Under the pieces are notes generated by a model that searched no databases, was not told the DNA's origin, and worked only from the letters and a program-made list of their open reading frames with translations. From assembly GCF_038789205.1 (NCBI RefSeq), contig NZ_CP128355.1, positions 1,116,001 to 1,180,000 of the forward strand: a stretch of 64,000 bases of DNA, given 5' to 3'. This DNA is from Staphylococcus hsinchuensis. Lineage in GTDB: Bacteria; Bacillota; Bacilli; Staphylococcales; Staphylococcaceae. Shown here piece after piece: positions 28,552 through 40,384 of the stretch (positions within the stretch are counted from its first letter, which is position 1; each line of letters begins with the position of its first letter). The translations under genes were made by a program, and so were the position numbers.

Positions 28552-28847
28552 ATGTCGCAAGTCAACAACGCGTAGATGTACGCGAACATATAGATAAAGA
28601 CAAATATTTAATATTTGGGTATACGCCCACTTGTGGAACTTGCAAGATGTCAGAACGCATGTTAGATATTGCTAATGACATTTTAAAGTTACCAATAACA
28701 AAGATAGATTTAAATTTACATCCAGATTTTAGCCAAGAATACGAAATACAATCAGTCCCTATATTAATGGTTATGTCAAAAGGACAAGAGCAAAAAAGAT
28801 TCTATGCTTTTCGCTCAGTTCCCTATTTGTTAGAAAATTTAAAATAA
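28548..28847 (+). CDS. Thioredoxin-like protein coupled to the Toprim gene
   Basis: 99 residues; FGYTPTCGTCKMSERML carries a CGTC motif and YEIQSVPILMVMSKG the cis-Pro. Start ATG overlaps the stop of the Toprim gene. It has lower similarity to classical thioredoxins at the N-terminus. The pairing with a Toprim protein suggests a redox partner role, but that is inference. Confidence 0.82.
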   Translation: MNVASQQRVDVREHIDKDKYLIFGYTPTCGTCKMSERMLDIANDILKLPITKIDLNLHPDFSQEYEIQSVPILMVMSKGQEQKRFYAFRSVPYLLENLK

Positions 28848-28850
28848 TTA

Positions 28851-28879
28851 TTGACTATACTTTAGTATGGTGGTAGGAT
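28851..28879 (+). promoter_or_regulatory. Promoter of the methionine transporter operon
   Basis: TTGACT - 17 bp - TAGGAT, ending 22 bp before the S-box aptamer. Confidence 0.75.
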
Positions 28880-28900
28880 TAATGGTAATTAAATAATGAA

Positions 28901-29015
28901 ACTCTTATCAAGAGTGGTGGAGGGATGTGCCCTACGAAGCCCGGCAACCGTCTTTTAAAAGAAATGGTGCCAATTCACATAAAGTCTTAATGACTTTTGG
29001 AGATGAGAGAAGCGG
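28901..29015 (+). ncRNA. SAM-I (S-box) riboswitch aptamer
   Basis: Hallmarks in order: CTTATCAAGAGTGGTGGAGGGA, GCCC...GAAGCCCGGCAACC, GGTGCCAATTC, and GATGAGAGAAG closing P1. Binds S-adenosylmethionine; when bound, it frees the following terminator and shuts down metNIQ. Confidence 0.95.
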
Positions 29016-29018
29016 ACT

Positions 29019-29065
29019 TAATGCTTTCTCTTTTTCTCCATAAAAAGAGAAAGCATTTTTTAATT
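29019..29065 (+). terminator. S-box expression-platform terminator
   Basis: AATGCTTTCTCTTTTT pairs with AAAAAGAGAAAGCATT, then TTTTT. The antiterminator would form with aptamer P1 sequence when SAM is low. Confidence 0.92.
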
Positions 29066-29091
29066 AGTCGAAATATAGGGAGGTAGTAATA

Positions 29092-30117
29092 ATGATTGAG
29101 TTAAATCAAATTGTCAAAAAATATCGAACCAAAGATCAAGACATTTTGGCAGTTGATCATGTTGATTTAAGTATTCAATCAGGTACGATTTTTGGGGTCG
29201 TTGGTTTTTCAGGTGCAGGAAAGAGTACTTTGATAAGGCTGTTAAATAATCTCGAAACGCCAACTTCAGGAGAAGTTATTATAGATGGCGCAACGATAAA
29301 TAAATTATCCAAGGCACAGTTAAGAAAGAAACGACAAAAGCTAAGCATGGTATTTCAACATTTCAATTTGCTTTGGTCGCGTACAGTGGTTCAAAATATT
29401 ATGTTTCCATTAGAAATTGCAGGTGTTTCTAAAAAAGAAGCAGCACTACGCGCTAAACAATTAGTAGATGTAGTTGGATTGAAAGGTAAAGAATATGCTT
29501 ATCCTTCTGAACTATCAGGTGGACAAAAGCAACGTGTCGGTATTGCTCGAGCTTTAGCGAATGAACCAGACGTGTTACTTTGTGATGAAGCCACGAGTGC
29601 CTTAGATCCACAAACAACTGATGAAATCTTAGATTTATTACTTAAGATTAAGAGGGAACGTAACCTAACCATCGTCATTATTACACATGAAATGCACGTG
29701 ATTAGAAGAATCTGTGATGAAGTCGCTGTGATGGAAGCTGGGCGCGTGGTTGAACATGGTAATGTGAAAGAAGTGTTCGAAAATCCTCGACAACCTGTCA
29801 CTCAACGCTTTGTAAAAGATGATTTAAATGATGATTATGAAAAAACGAATACAGAACTTATTGAAATTGATAAAAATGATTTTATTGTTCGCTTTAGTTT
29901 TTCAGGAACGAACACTACGAAACCATTAGTTTCATACATAACTAAAGCACATGACATCAATGTAAATATTTTAGAAGCTAATATTAAACATACAAAAGAA
30001 GGTTCAATAGGGTTTCTCGTCGCACATTTACAAAATCTAAATTCTGAAAAATTTGAAAATTTAGAAAGTGATTTGTCGGATCAATGTGTTTCTGTGGAGG
30101 TGTTAAAACATGAATGA
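29092..30117 (+). CDS. metN: Methionine ABC transporter, ATPase
   Basis: 341 residues. Walker [11 protein letters not shown] (about 38-47), Q-loop, signature [15 protein letters not shown], Walker [13 protein letters not shown], and a C-terminal NIL ligand-sensing domain (about 260-340) found only in MetN-type ATPases. Powers uptake of D/L-methionine; the NIL domain binds methionine and inhibits transport. Overlaps metI by 8 bases. Confidence 0.96.
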   Translation: MIELNQIVKKYRTKDQDILAVDHVDLSIQSGTIFGVVGFSGAGKSTLIRLLNNLETPTSGEVIIDGATINKLSKAQLRKKRQKLSMVFQHFNLLWSRTVVQNIMFPLEIAGVSKKEAALRAKQLVDVVGLKGKEYAYPSELSGGQKQRVGIARALANEPDVLLCDEATSALDPQTTDEILDLLLKIKRERNLTIVIITHEMHVIRRICDEVAVMEAGRVVEHGNVKEVFENPRQPVTQRFVKDDLNDDYEKTNTELIEIDKNDFIVRFSFSGTNTTKPLVSYITKAHDINVNILEANIKHTKEGSIGFLVAHLQNLNSEKFENLESDLSDQCVSVEVLKHE

Positions 30118-30805
30118 TTCATTGGGTGGTATCCTTCAAGAAATGTTTACGATGCCTAATGTTAAATGGGACGAAGTTTGGGTAGCAACATATGAAACGA
30201 TTTACATGACCGTAATTTCAACTATATTTGCATTTATATTTGGTTTGATTCTAGGCATATTATTATTTTTAAGTGCAAAAAGTGAATCAAAAGCGGCACG
30301 TATTTTTTATAGCGTTGTATCATTTATAGTTAACTTATTTAGAGCAATTCCTTTCATTATACTCATATTGCTATTAATACCATTCACAAGTTTAGTTTTA
30401 GGAACGATTAGTGGTCCAACGGGTGCATTGCCTGCATTAATTATTGGGGCAGCTCCGTTTTATGCAAGATTAGTGGAAATTGCTTTTAAAGAAATTGATA
30501 AAGGTGTTATTGAAGCAGCGTGGTCAATGGGTGCCACAACATCAACCGTGGTTAAGAAAGTTTTATTACCTGAGGCGATGCCGGCTTTGATTTCTGGCAT
30601 TACTGTTACAGCTATTGCCTTAGTAGGTTCTACTGCCATCGCAGGTGTGATTGGGGCAGGTGGTTTAGGTAACTTAGCCTATTTGACAGGTTTCACACGT
30701 AACCAAAACGATGTCATCTTTATTGCGACGTTGTTCATTTTAGTATTAGTATTTGTCATTCAATTCGTTGGTGATTGGGCGACAAATAAATTAGATAAAA
30801 GATAA
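30110..30805 (+). CDS. metI: Methionine ABC transporter, permease
   Basis: 231 residues, about five membrane helices. The coupling-helix EAA motif is [24 protein letters not shown]. Forms the membrane channel with MetN and MetQ. Start within the end of metN, after GGAGGTG. Confidence 0.95.
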   Translation: MNDSLGGILQEMFTMPNVKWDEVWVATYETIYMTVISTIFAFIFGLILGILLFLSAKSESKAARIFYSVVSFIVNLFRAIPFIILILLLIPFTSLVLGTISGPTGALPALIIGAAPFYARLVEIAFKEIDKGVIEAAWSMGATTSTVVKKVLLPEAMPALISGITVTAIALVGSTAIAGVIGAGGLGNLAYLTGFTRNQNDVIFIATLFILVLVFVIQFVGDWATNKLDKR

Positions 30806-30830
30806 ATTTATATAAAAAGGGTGAGTTATT

Positions 30831-31643
30831 ATGAAAAAGATATTGAGTTTAACTTCGATTATTGCTTTAGTACTAGTATTAGCTGCATGTGGAAATGGCG
30901 GTAAAAAGGATAAGTCAATCACAGTTGGGGCATCACCAGCACCGCATGCTGAAATTTTAGAGGAAGCTAAGCCGTTATTGAAAGATAAAGGCTATGATTT
31001 GAAAATCAAAACAATTAATGACTATACGACGCCGAACAAGATATTAAACAAAGGTGAACTAGATGCAAACTATTTCCAACATACACCATATTTAGACAAG
31101 GATAAGAAAAGCAAGCACTACAAAATTGAATCAGCAGGTAATGTGCATTTAGAGCCTATGGCAGTATACTCAAAAAAATATAAAAACTTAAAAGATTTAC
31201 CAAAAGGTGCAACTGTTTACGTTTCTAACAACCCAGCTGAAGAAGGGCGTTTCTTAAAGTTCTTCGTTGACGCAGGATTAATTAAATTGAAAGATGGCGT
31301 TAAAATCCAAGACGCAACTTTCGATGACATTAAAGAAAACAAAAAACATATTAAATTCAACAATAAGCAATCTGCCGAGTACCTACCAAAAATTTACCAA
31401 AAAGAAAAAGCCGATGCGGTTATTATCAATTCTAACTTCGCCATTGATCAGAAATTAAATCCTAAAAAAGATTCAATCGCAATCGAAAAAGCGAAAGATA
31501 ATCCATATGCTAACTTAATTGCAGTTAAAGAAGGACATAAAGATGATAAGAAAATCAAAGCTTTAGTCGATGTATTACAATCGAAAAAAATTAAAGAATA
31601 CATTGAAAAACAATACGATGGTTCAGTTGTTCCAGCGAAATAA
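30831..31643 (+). CDS. metQ: Methionine-binding lipoprotein
   Basis: 270 residues. A lipoprotein signal peptide ends in LVLAACGNGG (lipidated Cys20). The NlpA/MetQ body starts TVGASPAPHAEILE. It captures methionine outside the membrane for MetNI. Third gene of the S-box-controlled operon; a terminator follows. Confidence 0.95.
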   Translation: MKKILSLTSIIALVLVLAACGNGGKKDKSITVGASPAPHAEILEEAKPLLKDKGYDLKIKTINDYTTPNKILNKGELDANYFQHTPYLDKDKKSKHYKIESAGNVHLEPMAVYSKKYKNLKDLPKGATVYVSNNPAEEGRFLKFFVDAGLIKLKDGVKIQDATFDDIKENKKHIKFNNKQSAEYLPKIYQKEKADAVIINSNFAIDQKLNPKKDSIAIEKAKDNPYANLIAVKEGHKDDKKIKALVDVLQSKKIKEYIEKQYDGSVVPAK

Positions 31644-31653
31644 GAATAAACAT

Positions 31654-31682
31654 AACCCCTTCATTTTCAATTGAAGGGGTTA
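31654..31682 (+). terminator. Terminator of metNIQ
   Basis: AACCCCTTCA-TTTTCAA-TTGAAGGGGTT; the T-run afterward is weak (TACTGTTTGT). Confidence 0.7.
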
Positions 31683-31701
31683 CTGTTTGTCGTATTTAAT
31701 C

Positions 31702-32109
31702 TCACATTTGCTTGAGTTCATGTGTTAATGCAATGATGGTTACAGTCATTAAAGCAGTAAAACCTATTAAGCCACCTATAGCTAATAATTCAGCTGTTAC
31801 GTTTGACTTTGTCACAATAGTGTTGATTGAAGTAATTATAAAAATAGTATGTATAATCAAAGATATATTTAACGGAAGTAGTTTATTCTTTTTCTCCAAA
31901 AAAATCCACTCCTTATTAAAAATGAGTCTAGTCCCCTTATCTCTACGCGTCCAAATCCAACAAAAGATAGCCATTAATATGATAAAAATAAAACCAACAC
32001 AATTAATGATAGTTTTAATGTCATCATATGGGTTTGATGCCCCATGCAATGTAGTTATGATTGTAATAACAATTAGAATATCCAATACGATGTTTTATTG
32101 TTTATTCAT
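31702..32109 (-). pseudogene. Membrane protein with a stop at codon 5
   Basis: An AGGAG site is followed seven bases later by ATG AAT AAA CAA TAA, and the same frame then continues for 131 codons as a four-helix membrane protein (VLDILIVITIITTLHG…, ending ALTHELKQM). One A-to-T change (AAA to TAA) would explain it. A TTG at 32085 could restart but has no ribosome site, so the gene is probably dead or poorly expressed. Family not recognised. Confidence 0.75.
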
Positions 32110-32185
32110 TTCATAACTCCTATATCATATTTTATTTAAACTTTAACATATATTGTTTGAACTTTTAATGAATGAAATAAAAAAA

Positions 32186-32347
32186 TGAGTCTGAAACACA
32201 AATAGATGTCTCAGACTCATTGCCAACTTGGCAGTAGAGGTCTGAATTGAAAATACGCTTATATCAAGCTTTTTTCAATCCTAGTCATCCTTGCCGGGGA
32301 GGGACTACGAAATCTTTATTAAAAATTCGATTTCTGTCCCTCTCCCT
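32186..32347 (-). repeat. Interspersed intergenic repeat, copy 3 (inverted)
   Basis: Reverse-complement of copies 1 and 2: GAGTCTGA...TCAGACTC hairpin first, then GCTTTTTTCAATCCTAGTC and CGATTTCTGTCCCTCTCCC. The hairpin arm has one mismatch (GAGTCTGAAAC). Confidence 0.88.
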
Positions 32348-32371
32348 CAAATTTTTAAATTTAAAACTTTG

Positions 32372-33226
32372 TTAAAGTGTTTCGTTTTTATGCGTGACTT
32401 CACCGAGTTTGTAACTAATAATGAAACCGACGATAAGTGTAATAATTGAAATTACCCAAGTTAAAATCGATGTCGGTAAACCAGGAAATACAGCAAATAG
32501 CGAACCTACAACAAAGCCGATAATTAAAGCATAAGTGATATATGGGTGATGTGTTAAACAATATTGGATTAACTTACTTGAAAGTAAGAAGCCTGTTAGA
32601 ATACCTAACCCAACGATGATTAATATTGGTAATGCTTTGAAGTTTAATGAAATTAATTCAGAAACTGCAAACATCACTGTGCCATAAACACCAAATACTA
32701 ACAACATAAACGAACCTGAAATACCTGGTAATAACATTGCGCTTGAGGCACAAATTCCACATAAATAATATTTAATGGCTAAACCGGTAGATAACGTTAA
32801 AGTTTCTCCCGCATGTTTATCACCATTGTTTAATAAAGTAAATAAGACAATAAGACCAATGCCGATCAATAATACAACGTAATGTTTTATCGTAAATGTT
32901 TGTTTGAATTTTGATATTTTTAATAGGAAGGGAATAATTCCAGCAATTAATCCTACAAAGAAAAACATCGTAGGTACAGTGTGCTCACTTAGTAAATAAT
33001 TGATAACTTTACTTAATAATCCCATAGCTAATAACATACCGATCACAATAGGAATTAGGAATGTTAAGCTTTTCTTAAAGTTTTTAGAAAAGAGACCGCT
33101 AATAGAGTTTATGAAATCATCATATATTCCTAGCAATAGAGCAATTGTTCCTCCGCTCACACCGGGTACTAAATCAGACGTACCCATCGCGAAACCTCTC
33201 CAAAGATTGGACCATTTAATTTTCAA
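32372..33226 (-). CDS. popT: PopT, DUF368 polyprenyl-phosphate transporter
   Basis: 284 residues from the TTG start, about 8-10 membrane segments. DUF368 motifs: MGTSDLVPGVSGGTIALLLGIYDDF at the N-terminus and a second, mirrored MLLPGISGSFMLLVFGVYG. Staphylococcal PopT recycles undecaprenyl phosphate across the membrane for wall synthesis, and in S. aureus it lies next to suf genes as here. I chose the TTG because GAGGAGGTT lies inside a longer ATG frame that would place the ribosome site in coding sequence. Confidence 0.9.
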   Translation of the reverse strand: MKIKWSNLWRGFAMGTSDLVPGVSGGTIALLLGIYDDFINSISGLFSKNFKKSLTFLIPIVIGMLLAMGLLSKVINYLLSEHTVPTMFFFVGLIAGIIPFLLKISKFKQTFTIKHYVVLLIGIGLIVLFTLLNNGDKHAGETLTLSTGLAIKYYLCGICASSAMLLPGISGSFMLLVFGVYGTVMFAVSELISLNFKALPILIIVGLGILTGFLLSSKLIQYCLTHHPYITYALIIGFVVGSLFAVFPGLPTSILTWVISIITLIVGFIISYKLGEVTHKNETL

Positions 33227-33588
33227 TAAAGAACCTCCTCTCATGACTTAGTTGTTAATGATAATAGCATAAAATGATTTCATACAGTAATAATAGCAAG
33301 AAACAGATTTCATATGTTTATTAATTACACATCTATAAATTTCGATAAAAGTGATAATAGAAATTGAGAACAACACACCTCCTATTATCAGTTAACATGA
33401 TAAAGACTTATTTAACAAAAATGATTGCATTATAAGAACTATTTTAATTTAGAGCCTGAAAAGGTTTATATTCAAACTTAACTACGTTATAATTAGAGGG
33501 TGTAATTAGGTTATAGTCTTTTGACGTTAAATTAAAATTATTATAAACTAGTAAGTATTATATATCATATATTACGGAGGGAATATGT
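33227..33588. other. Divergent region between popT and sufC
   Basis: 362 bp. Holds the suf promoter (listed) and presumably that of popT. AT-rich; no ORF with a ribosome site. Confidence 0.55.
33521..33547 (+). promoter_or_regulatory. Likely suf operon promoter
   Basis: TTGACG - 15 bp - TATAAA about 45 bp before sufC. The spacing is short; an alternative TATAAT at about 33487 lies upstream with a weak -35. Confidence 0.45.
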
Positions 33589-34350
33589 ATGCCATCAACA
33601 TTAGAAATTAAAGACCTACACGTGTCTATAGAAGATAAAGAAATTTTAAAGGGTGTTAATTTAACAATTAATACTGGCGAAATACATGCAATCATGGGAC
33701 CAAACGGTACTGGTAAGTCAACATTATCATCAGCTATCATGGGTCACCCTAGCTACGAAGTTACAAAAGGTGAAGTATTATTAGACGGCGTTAATATTTT
33801 AGAATTAGATGTCGATGAACGTGCTAAAGCTGGATTATTCTTAGCTATGCAATATCCATCAGAAATCACTGGTGTAACAAATGCAGATTTCATGCGTTCA
33901 GCAATCAATGCAAAACGTGACGAAGGCGATGAAATCAACTTAATGCAATTCATTAAAAAGTTAGACCAAGAAATGGACTACTTAGACATTGACCAAAACA
34001 TGGCTCAACGTTACTTAAATGAAGGTTTCTCTGGCGGTGAGAAAAAACGTAATGAAATTCTTCAATTAATGATGTTAGATCCTAAATTCGCAATCTTAGA
34101 CGAGATTGACTCAGGTTTAGATATCGATGCGTTAAAAGTTGTATCTAAAGGTATCAACAAAATGCGCGGCGAGTCATTCGGTTCATTAATCATTACGCAC
34201 TATCAACGTTTATTAAACTATATCACGCCAGATCATGTACACGTTATGTTCGGTGGTAAAGTCGTAACTTCAGGTGGACCAGAATTAGCGAAACGTCTTG
34301 AAGAAGAAGGTTACGAATGGGTTAAAGAAGAATACGGTGCGACAGAATAA
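33589..34350 (+). CDS. sufC: SufC, ATPase of the SufBCD Fe-S scaffold
   Basis: 253 residues, ABC-type ATPase without membrane partners. Walker A MGPNGTGKSTLS, signature FSGGEKKRNEILQ, Walker B FAILDEIDSGLD. Forms SufB-SufC2-SufD, which assembles iron-sulfur clusters in the cytosol. Strong ACGGAGGGAATA ribosome site, first gene of the operon. Confidence 0.97.
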   Translation: MPSTLEIKDLHVSIEDKEILKGVNLTINTGEIHAIMGPNGTGKSTLSSAIMGHPSYEVTKGEVLLDGVNILELDVDERAKAGLFLAMQYPSEITGVTNADFMRSAINAKRDEGDEINLMQFIKKLDQEMDYLDIDQNMAQRYLNEGFSGGEKKRNEILQLMMLDPKFAILDEIDSGLDIDALKVVSKGINKMRGESFGSLIITHYQRLLNYITPDHVHVMFGGKVVTSGGPELAKRLEEEGYEWVKEEYGATE

Positions 34351-34448
34351 GCCTCACTTCAACTTTCAAATAGTAAAGTCAATGCATTAGATTGTACCGA
34401 CAATCAATGAAATTTATTAAATAATCATCGAATGGGAGGAAAAAAAGT

Positions 34449-35759
34449 ATGACGACAGAAACTTTGAACATTTCTGAAGCACAAATTGTCGAATATTCAC
34501 AAGCCCATAATGAGCCTGCTTGGATGACAGAACTTCGTAGAGAAGCTTTAAAGATTACAGAAACTTTAGAAATGCCAAAACCAGATAAAACAAAAATTAA
34601 TAGATGGGACTTTGATTCATTTAAACAACTACACACAGAAGGTAGCGAGTTTAATACATTAGAAGATATCCCAAACGCATTAAAAGAAATTATTGATGTC
34701 GAAAATACAGAAAATTTAGTAATACAACATAACAATTCACTTGCTTTTACAAAGGTTTCAGACAAAGCAATCAATGATGGGGTTATTGTAGAAGGTCTTT
34801 CTGAAGCACTTGTTAAGCATCCTGATTTAGTTAAACAATATTTAATGAATGAAGATACAGTATCAATGGATGAACACCGTTTAACAGCGTTGCATACAGC
34901 ACTTATCAATGGTGGTATCTTCGTATATGTTCCTAAAAATGTTGTCGTAGAACATCCAATTCAATACGTTGTGTTACACGATGATGAAAATGCAAGCTTC
35001 TATAACCACGTTATTATCGCGACTGAAAAAAGTGCAGAAGTGACTTACGTGGAGAACTATTTATCAGAAGTTGCTGGTAATGACAACCAAATTAATATCA
35101 TTTCAGAAGTGAACGCTGGTGCTAATTCACGAATCAATTATGGTTCAGTAGATTATCTAGATGAAGGATTTACAGCACACATTATCCGTCGTGGTGTAAC
35201 AGCTGAAGACGCAACAATCAGTTGGGCATTAGGTTTAATGAATGAAGGTAGCCAAATCATTGATAATACAACAAACTTAATCGGTGACCGCTCAGAAAGT
35301 ACATTGAAATCAGTTGTCGTTGGTACAGGTGATCAAAAGGTTAACCTTACTTCGAAAATTGTACAATTCGGTAAAGAAACGAACGGTTACATTTTAAAAC
35401 ACGGCGTTATGCGTGAAAATGCATCTACTGTATTTAACGGTATCGGCTCAATCAAACATGGTGGTACGAAATCAATGGCTAACCAAGAATCACGTGTATT
35501 AATGCTATCTGAAAATGCACGTGGTGATGCTAACCCAATTCTATTAATCGATGAAGATGATGTAGAAGCTGGACACGCTGCTTCAGTAGGTCGTGTTGAC
35601 CCTGAGCAACTATATTACTTAATGAGTCGTGGTATTTCACAACGTGAAGCAGAAAGATTAGTTATTCATGGTTTCTTAGATCCAGTTGTTCGTGAGCTAC
35701 CAATTGAAGACGTTAAACGTCAATTACGCGAAGTTATTGAATTGAAAGTAAATAAATAA
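34449..35759 (+). CDS. sufD: SufD, Fe-S assembly scaffold subunit
   Basis: 436 residues. Beta-helical core typical of SufB/SufD, with MSRGISQREAERLVIHGFLDPVVRELP at the C-terminus. Partner of SufB and SufC. GGGAGGAAAA before the ATG. Confidence 0.95.
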   Translation: MTTETLNISEAQIVEYSQAHNEPAWMTELRREALKITETLEMPKPDKTKINRWDFDSFKQLHTEGSEFNTLEDIPNALKEIIDVENTENLVIQHNNSLAFTKVSDKAINDGVIVEGLSEALVKHPDLVKQYLMNEDTVSMDEHRLTALHTALINGGIFVYVPKNVVVEHPIQYVVLHDDENASFYNHVIIATEKSAEVTYVENYLSEVAGNDNQINIISEVNAGANSRINYGSVDYLDEGFTAHIIRRGVTAEDATISWALGLMNEGSQIIDNTTNLIGDRSESTLKSVVVGTGDQKVNLTSKIVQFGKETNGYILKHGVMRENASTVFNGIGSIKHGGTKSMANQESRVLMLSENARGDANPILLIDEDDVEAGHAASVGRVDPEQLYYLMSRGISQREAERLVIHGFLDPVVRELPIEDVKRQLREVIELKVNK

Positions 35760-35880
35760 TTTTAAGAACATATCAATAAACATGAGAAGGTTTGTGTTAA
35801 AAGTAGTTGCAGTTTATTTAAGTAAACCTTCCCAACTATGTGTTATTAACCAAACCTTAAGATTGAATATAGATTCTTAA

Positions 35881-37576
<1,696 letters not shown>

Positions 37577-37734
37577 AGATTAGTCTCTAAACATTGACAT
37601 TGTGTAATATTCCATTCAAACTGAAGGTAACAACAATGATAAAATGGCAGACTATCTATAACAATTTAAGAAACTAAAGTGATTAGCTACTTTTGAAATA
37701 AATGTGTTTTAAATATATTAAAGGAGTGATTGAA

Positions 37735-39132
37735 ATGGCTAAAAAAGCACCTGATGTTGGAGAATATCAATACGGATTCCACGACGAAGATGTTTCAATT
37801 TTCAGATCAGAACGTGGTTTAACAGAAAATATCGTTCGTGAAATTTCAAATATGAAAGAAGAACCAGAGTGGATGCTTAACTATAGACTTAAAGCATTAA
37901 AGCATTTCTACAAAATGCCAATGCCACAATGGGGTGGAGATTTATCAGAATTAGACTTCGATGATATCACATACTACGTAAAGCCTTCAGAACATACTGA
38001 ACGTTCATGGGATGAAGTACCAGAAGAAATCAAACGTACATTTGATAAATTAGGTATCCCTGAAGCAGAACAAAAATATCTTGCTGGTGTATCAGCACAG
38101 TATGAATCAGAAGTTGTATACCACAACATGGAAAAAGAACTAGAAGAAAAAGGTATCATCTTCAAAGATACTGACAGTGCTTTACGTGAAAATGAAGACC
38201 TATTTAGAGAATATTTCTCAACAGTTGTTCCTGCAGCAGACAATAAATTCGCTGCATTAAACTCAGCTGTATGGTCAGGTGGTTCATTCATCTACGTTCC
38301 GAAAAACGTTAAATTAGATACTCCTTTACAAGCATACTTTAGAATCAACTCTGAAAACATGGGGCAATTCGAACGTACATTAATTATTGCGGACGAAGGC
38401 GCATCAGTAAACTACGTTGAAGGTTGTACAGCACCAGTTTACACAACAAGCTCATTACACTCAGCTGTTGTAGAAATCATCGTACACAAAGATGCTCACG
38501 TTCGTTATACTACAATTCAAAACTGGGCAAACAACGTTTATAACTTAGTTACTAAACGTACAATGGTTCATGAGAATGGTAATATGGAATGGGTTGACGG
38601 TAACTTAGGTTCTAAGTTAACAATGAAATATCCAAACTGTGTACTTATGGGCGAAGGTGCTAAAGGTAGTACCTTATCAATCGCATTTGCAGGTAAAGGC
38701 CAAGTACAAGATGCGGGTGCGAAAATGATTCATAAAGCACCAAACACATCATCAACAATCGTATCTAAATCAATTTCAAAAAATGGCGGTAAAGTAATTT
38801 ATCGTGGTATCGTTCACTTTGGACGTAAAGCGAAAGGTGCTCGTTCAAATATCGAATGTGATACGTTAATCTTAGATAACGAATCAACTTCAGATACTAT
38901 TCCTTACAACGAAGTGTTCAATGACAACATCTCATTAGAACACGAAGCGAAAGTTTCAAAAGTATCAGAAGAACAATTATTCTACTTAATGAGTCGCGGT
39001 ATTTCTGAAGAAGAAGCTACAGAAATGATCGTAATGGGCTTCATTGAACCATTCACAAAAGAACTTCCAATGGAATATGCGGTAGAAATGAACCGTTTAA
39101 TCAAATTCGAAATGGAAGGTAGCATAGGCTAA
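37735..39132 (+). CDS. sufB: SufB, Fe-S assembly scaffold
   Basis: 465 residues from the ATG after AAAGGAGTG; an earlier in-frame ATG would add an unrelated MCFKYIKG leader. Conserved [20 protein letters not shown] and C-terminal [18 protein letters not shown]. Core scaffold of the SUF system. The prophage begins within 70 bp of its stop. Confidence 0.96.
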   Translation: MAKKAPDVGEYQYGFHDEDVSIFRSERGLTENIVREISNMKEEPEWMLNYRLKALKHFYKMPMPQWGGDLSELDFDDITYYVKPSEHTERSWDEVPEEIKRTFDKLGIPEAEQKYLAGVSAQYESEVVYHNMEKELEEKGIIFKDTDSALRENEDLFREYFSTVVPAADNKFAALNSAVWSGGSFIYVPKNVKLDTPLQAYFRINSENMGQFERTLIIADEGASVNYVEGCTAPVYTTSSLHSAVVEIIVHKDAHVRYTTIQNWANNVYNLVTKRTMVHENGNMEWVDGNLGSKLTMKYPNCVLMGEGAKGSTLSIAFAGKGQVQDAGAKMIHKAPNTSSTIVSKSISKNGGKVIYRGIVHFGRKAKGARSNIECDTLILDNESTSDTIPYNEVFNDNISLEHEAKVSKVSEEQLFYLMSRGISEEEATEMIVMGFIEPFTKELPMEYAVEMNRLIKFEMEGSIG

Positions 39133-39143
39133 CTTCAAATACT

Positions 39144-39191
39144 GGTATCAAGCTATTTTACCTATACGGTATTATGGTTTGATACCTTTTT
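39144..39191 (+). terminator. suf terminator and probable attL region
   Basis: GGTATCAA...TTGATACC with a 27-base loop, then CTTTTT. A second TTTGATACC follows directly at 39189, giving a direct repeat of the right arm. This suggests the phage core site or arm sites overlap the host terminator, which the phage would restore on insertion. Confidence 0.6.
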
Positions 39192-39199
39192 GATACCAT

Positions 39200-40249
39200 T
39201 TACTTATCGAATATAGAAATTGCATCATGTTTCTTTTCGGTATATAAATGGCTATATGTTCCCATTGTTTCAGTTATTTGTGAGTGTCTCATAAGTGATT
39301 GCAGTACAAAGATATCAACGCCATTATTAGCAAGGTAAGACGCGTAAGAGTGTCTTAATACATGTATGTTATATTCTGGGAATACTTTTTGAAATTTCTT
39401 GTGAACATGACTATAATGTTTAGGAGCTAGACCGCCAAAAACAAAAAAGCTTTTTTCATTAAAATATTTGTTAGCTTGTTTTTCACGTTGGTAGCGTTCA
39501 TCTAACATATTATTAATGAATTTTGGTAAAGGTACTATATCTTCTGAGCTTTCCGTTTTAGCTCTAGGGTATATAGTCCTATTAGTAATATCCATCGTTT
39601 TGTTGATGGATATTTCTTTTTTGTATTTGTTATAATCTTCCCAAACTAAAGCCATCGCCTCCCCAATTCTCATTCCTGTGTAAAACATGAGTGTGAATAA
39701 TTCTCTGTAGTCTTGTTCTTCTATTTCATTAATTCTATCGTCAAATTCTTCACGTAACATATATTTAGGTTTGGGCTTAACTCTAGGTATTGGCTTAATA
39801 GATATAGTCGGATCACTACGTAATCCAAAATATTTATTCGCATAATTAATCACAACTTTAAAACCAGACCATATAGTTCTAGCCGAATTGGTTGATTTGA
39901 TGTTATTCATTAAATACTTACGGAATTCTTGGCATTGATTTTGAGTTATCTTATTCATGTTAATGTGACCAAACTTGTCTTGAATATGCTTTTTATATTC
40001 GTTTTGTTTACGTCGCTTTGTTTTTGGACGTAAATCAGTATGTTCTAAATAGTGATTAAATATATAATCATATGTGTTTGAATCGCTAAAACCTTCGTTA
40101 ACATCATTTAAAAAGCTAGCCTCAGAACTTTTTGCTTCACGTTTAGTTGTGAAACCACGTTTCATTTTACGTTTATTGTTACCATAAACGTCTTTATATC
40201 TGGTAGAAAAATACCATTTTCCTGTATTATCATCTTTATATACTGGCAT
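39200..40249 (-). CDS. int: Tyrosine-type phage integrase
   Basis: 349 residues. An AP2-like/SAM-like N-terminal region (MPVYKDDNTGKWYFSTRYKD…TTKREAKS) precedes the catalytic domain. Catalytic residues: Arg in FYTGMRIGEAMAL, His-x-x-Arg in HVLRHSYASYLANNG and the nucleophile Tyr in GTYSHLYTEKK. Integrates and excises the phage. GAGGAGGAATGAG precedes the ATG. The 3' end abuts attL, the usual position. Confidence 0.96.
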   Translation of the reverse strand: MPVYKDDNTGKWYFSTRYKDVYGNNKRKMKRGFTTKREAKSSEASFLNDVNEGFSDSNTYDYIFNHYLEHTDLRPKTKRRKQNEYKKHIQDKFGHINMNKITQNQCQEFRKYLMNNIKSTNSARTIWSGFKVVINYANKYFGLRSDPTISIKPIPRVKPKPKYMLREEFDDRINEIEEQDYRELFTLMFYTGMRIGEAMALVWEDYNKYKKEISINKTMDITNRTIYPRAKTESSEDIVPLPKFINNMLDERYQREKQANKYFNEKSFFVFGGLAPKHYSHVHKKFQKVFPEYNIHVLRHSYASYLANNGVDIFVLQSLMRHSQITETMGTYSHLYTEKKHDAISIFDK

Positions 40250-40274
40250 TTTTTCTCATTCCTCCTCAAAAAAG

Positions 40275-40306
40275 GTAAAAAATAATAAGGGTACTAGGCA
40301 CCCTAG
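40275..40306 (-). terminator. Terminator of the small-ORF cassette
   Basis: On the - strand GGGTGCCTAGTACCC then TTATTATTTTTTAC. Nineteen of its bases (GTAAAAAATAATAAGGGTA, + strand) recur exactly at 40830, at the end of the methyltransferase gene. Confidence 0.6.
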
Positions 40307-40373
40307 AAAAACGGTATTAATAGTTTCAAGCTATTAACAAAATACATACCTATAATTTCATGTTATAATAAAC

Positions 40374-40384
40374 TTAACAGGATA
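40374..40384 (+). repeat. Left arm of an inverted repeat flanking the small-ORF cassette
   Basis: TTAACAGGATA, exact reverse complement at 40782-40792 (TATCCTGTTAA). In RNA the two arms would close a 420-nt domain. Confidence 0.6.

Noticed and set aside
31702-32085. TTG-started intact gene in place of the stopped membrane gene
   Set aside because: No ribosome site before the TTG, while a good one precedes the ATG eight codons upstream.
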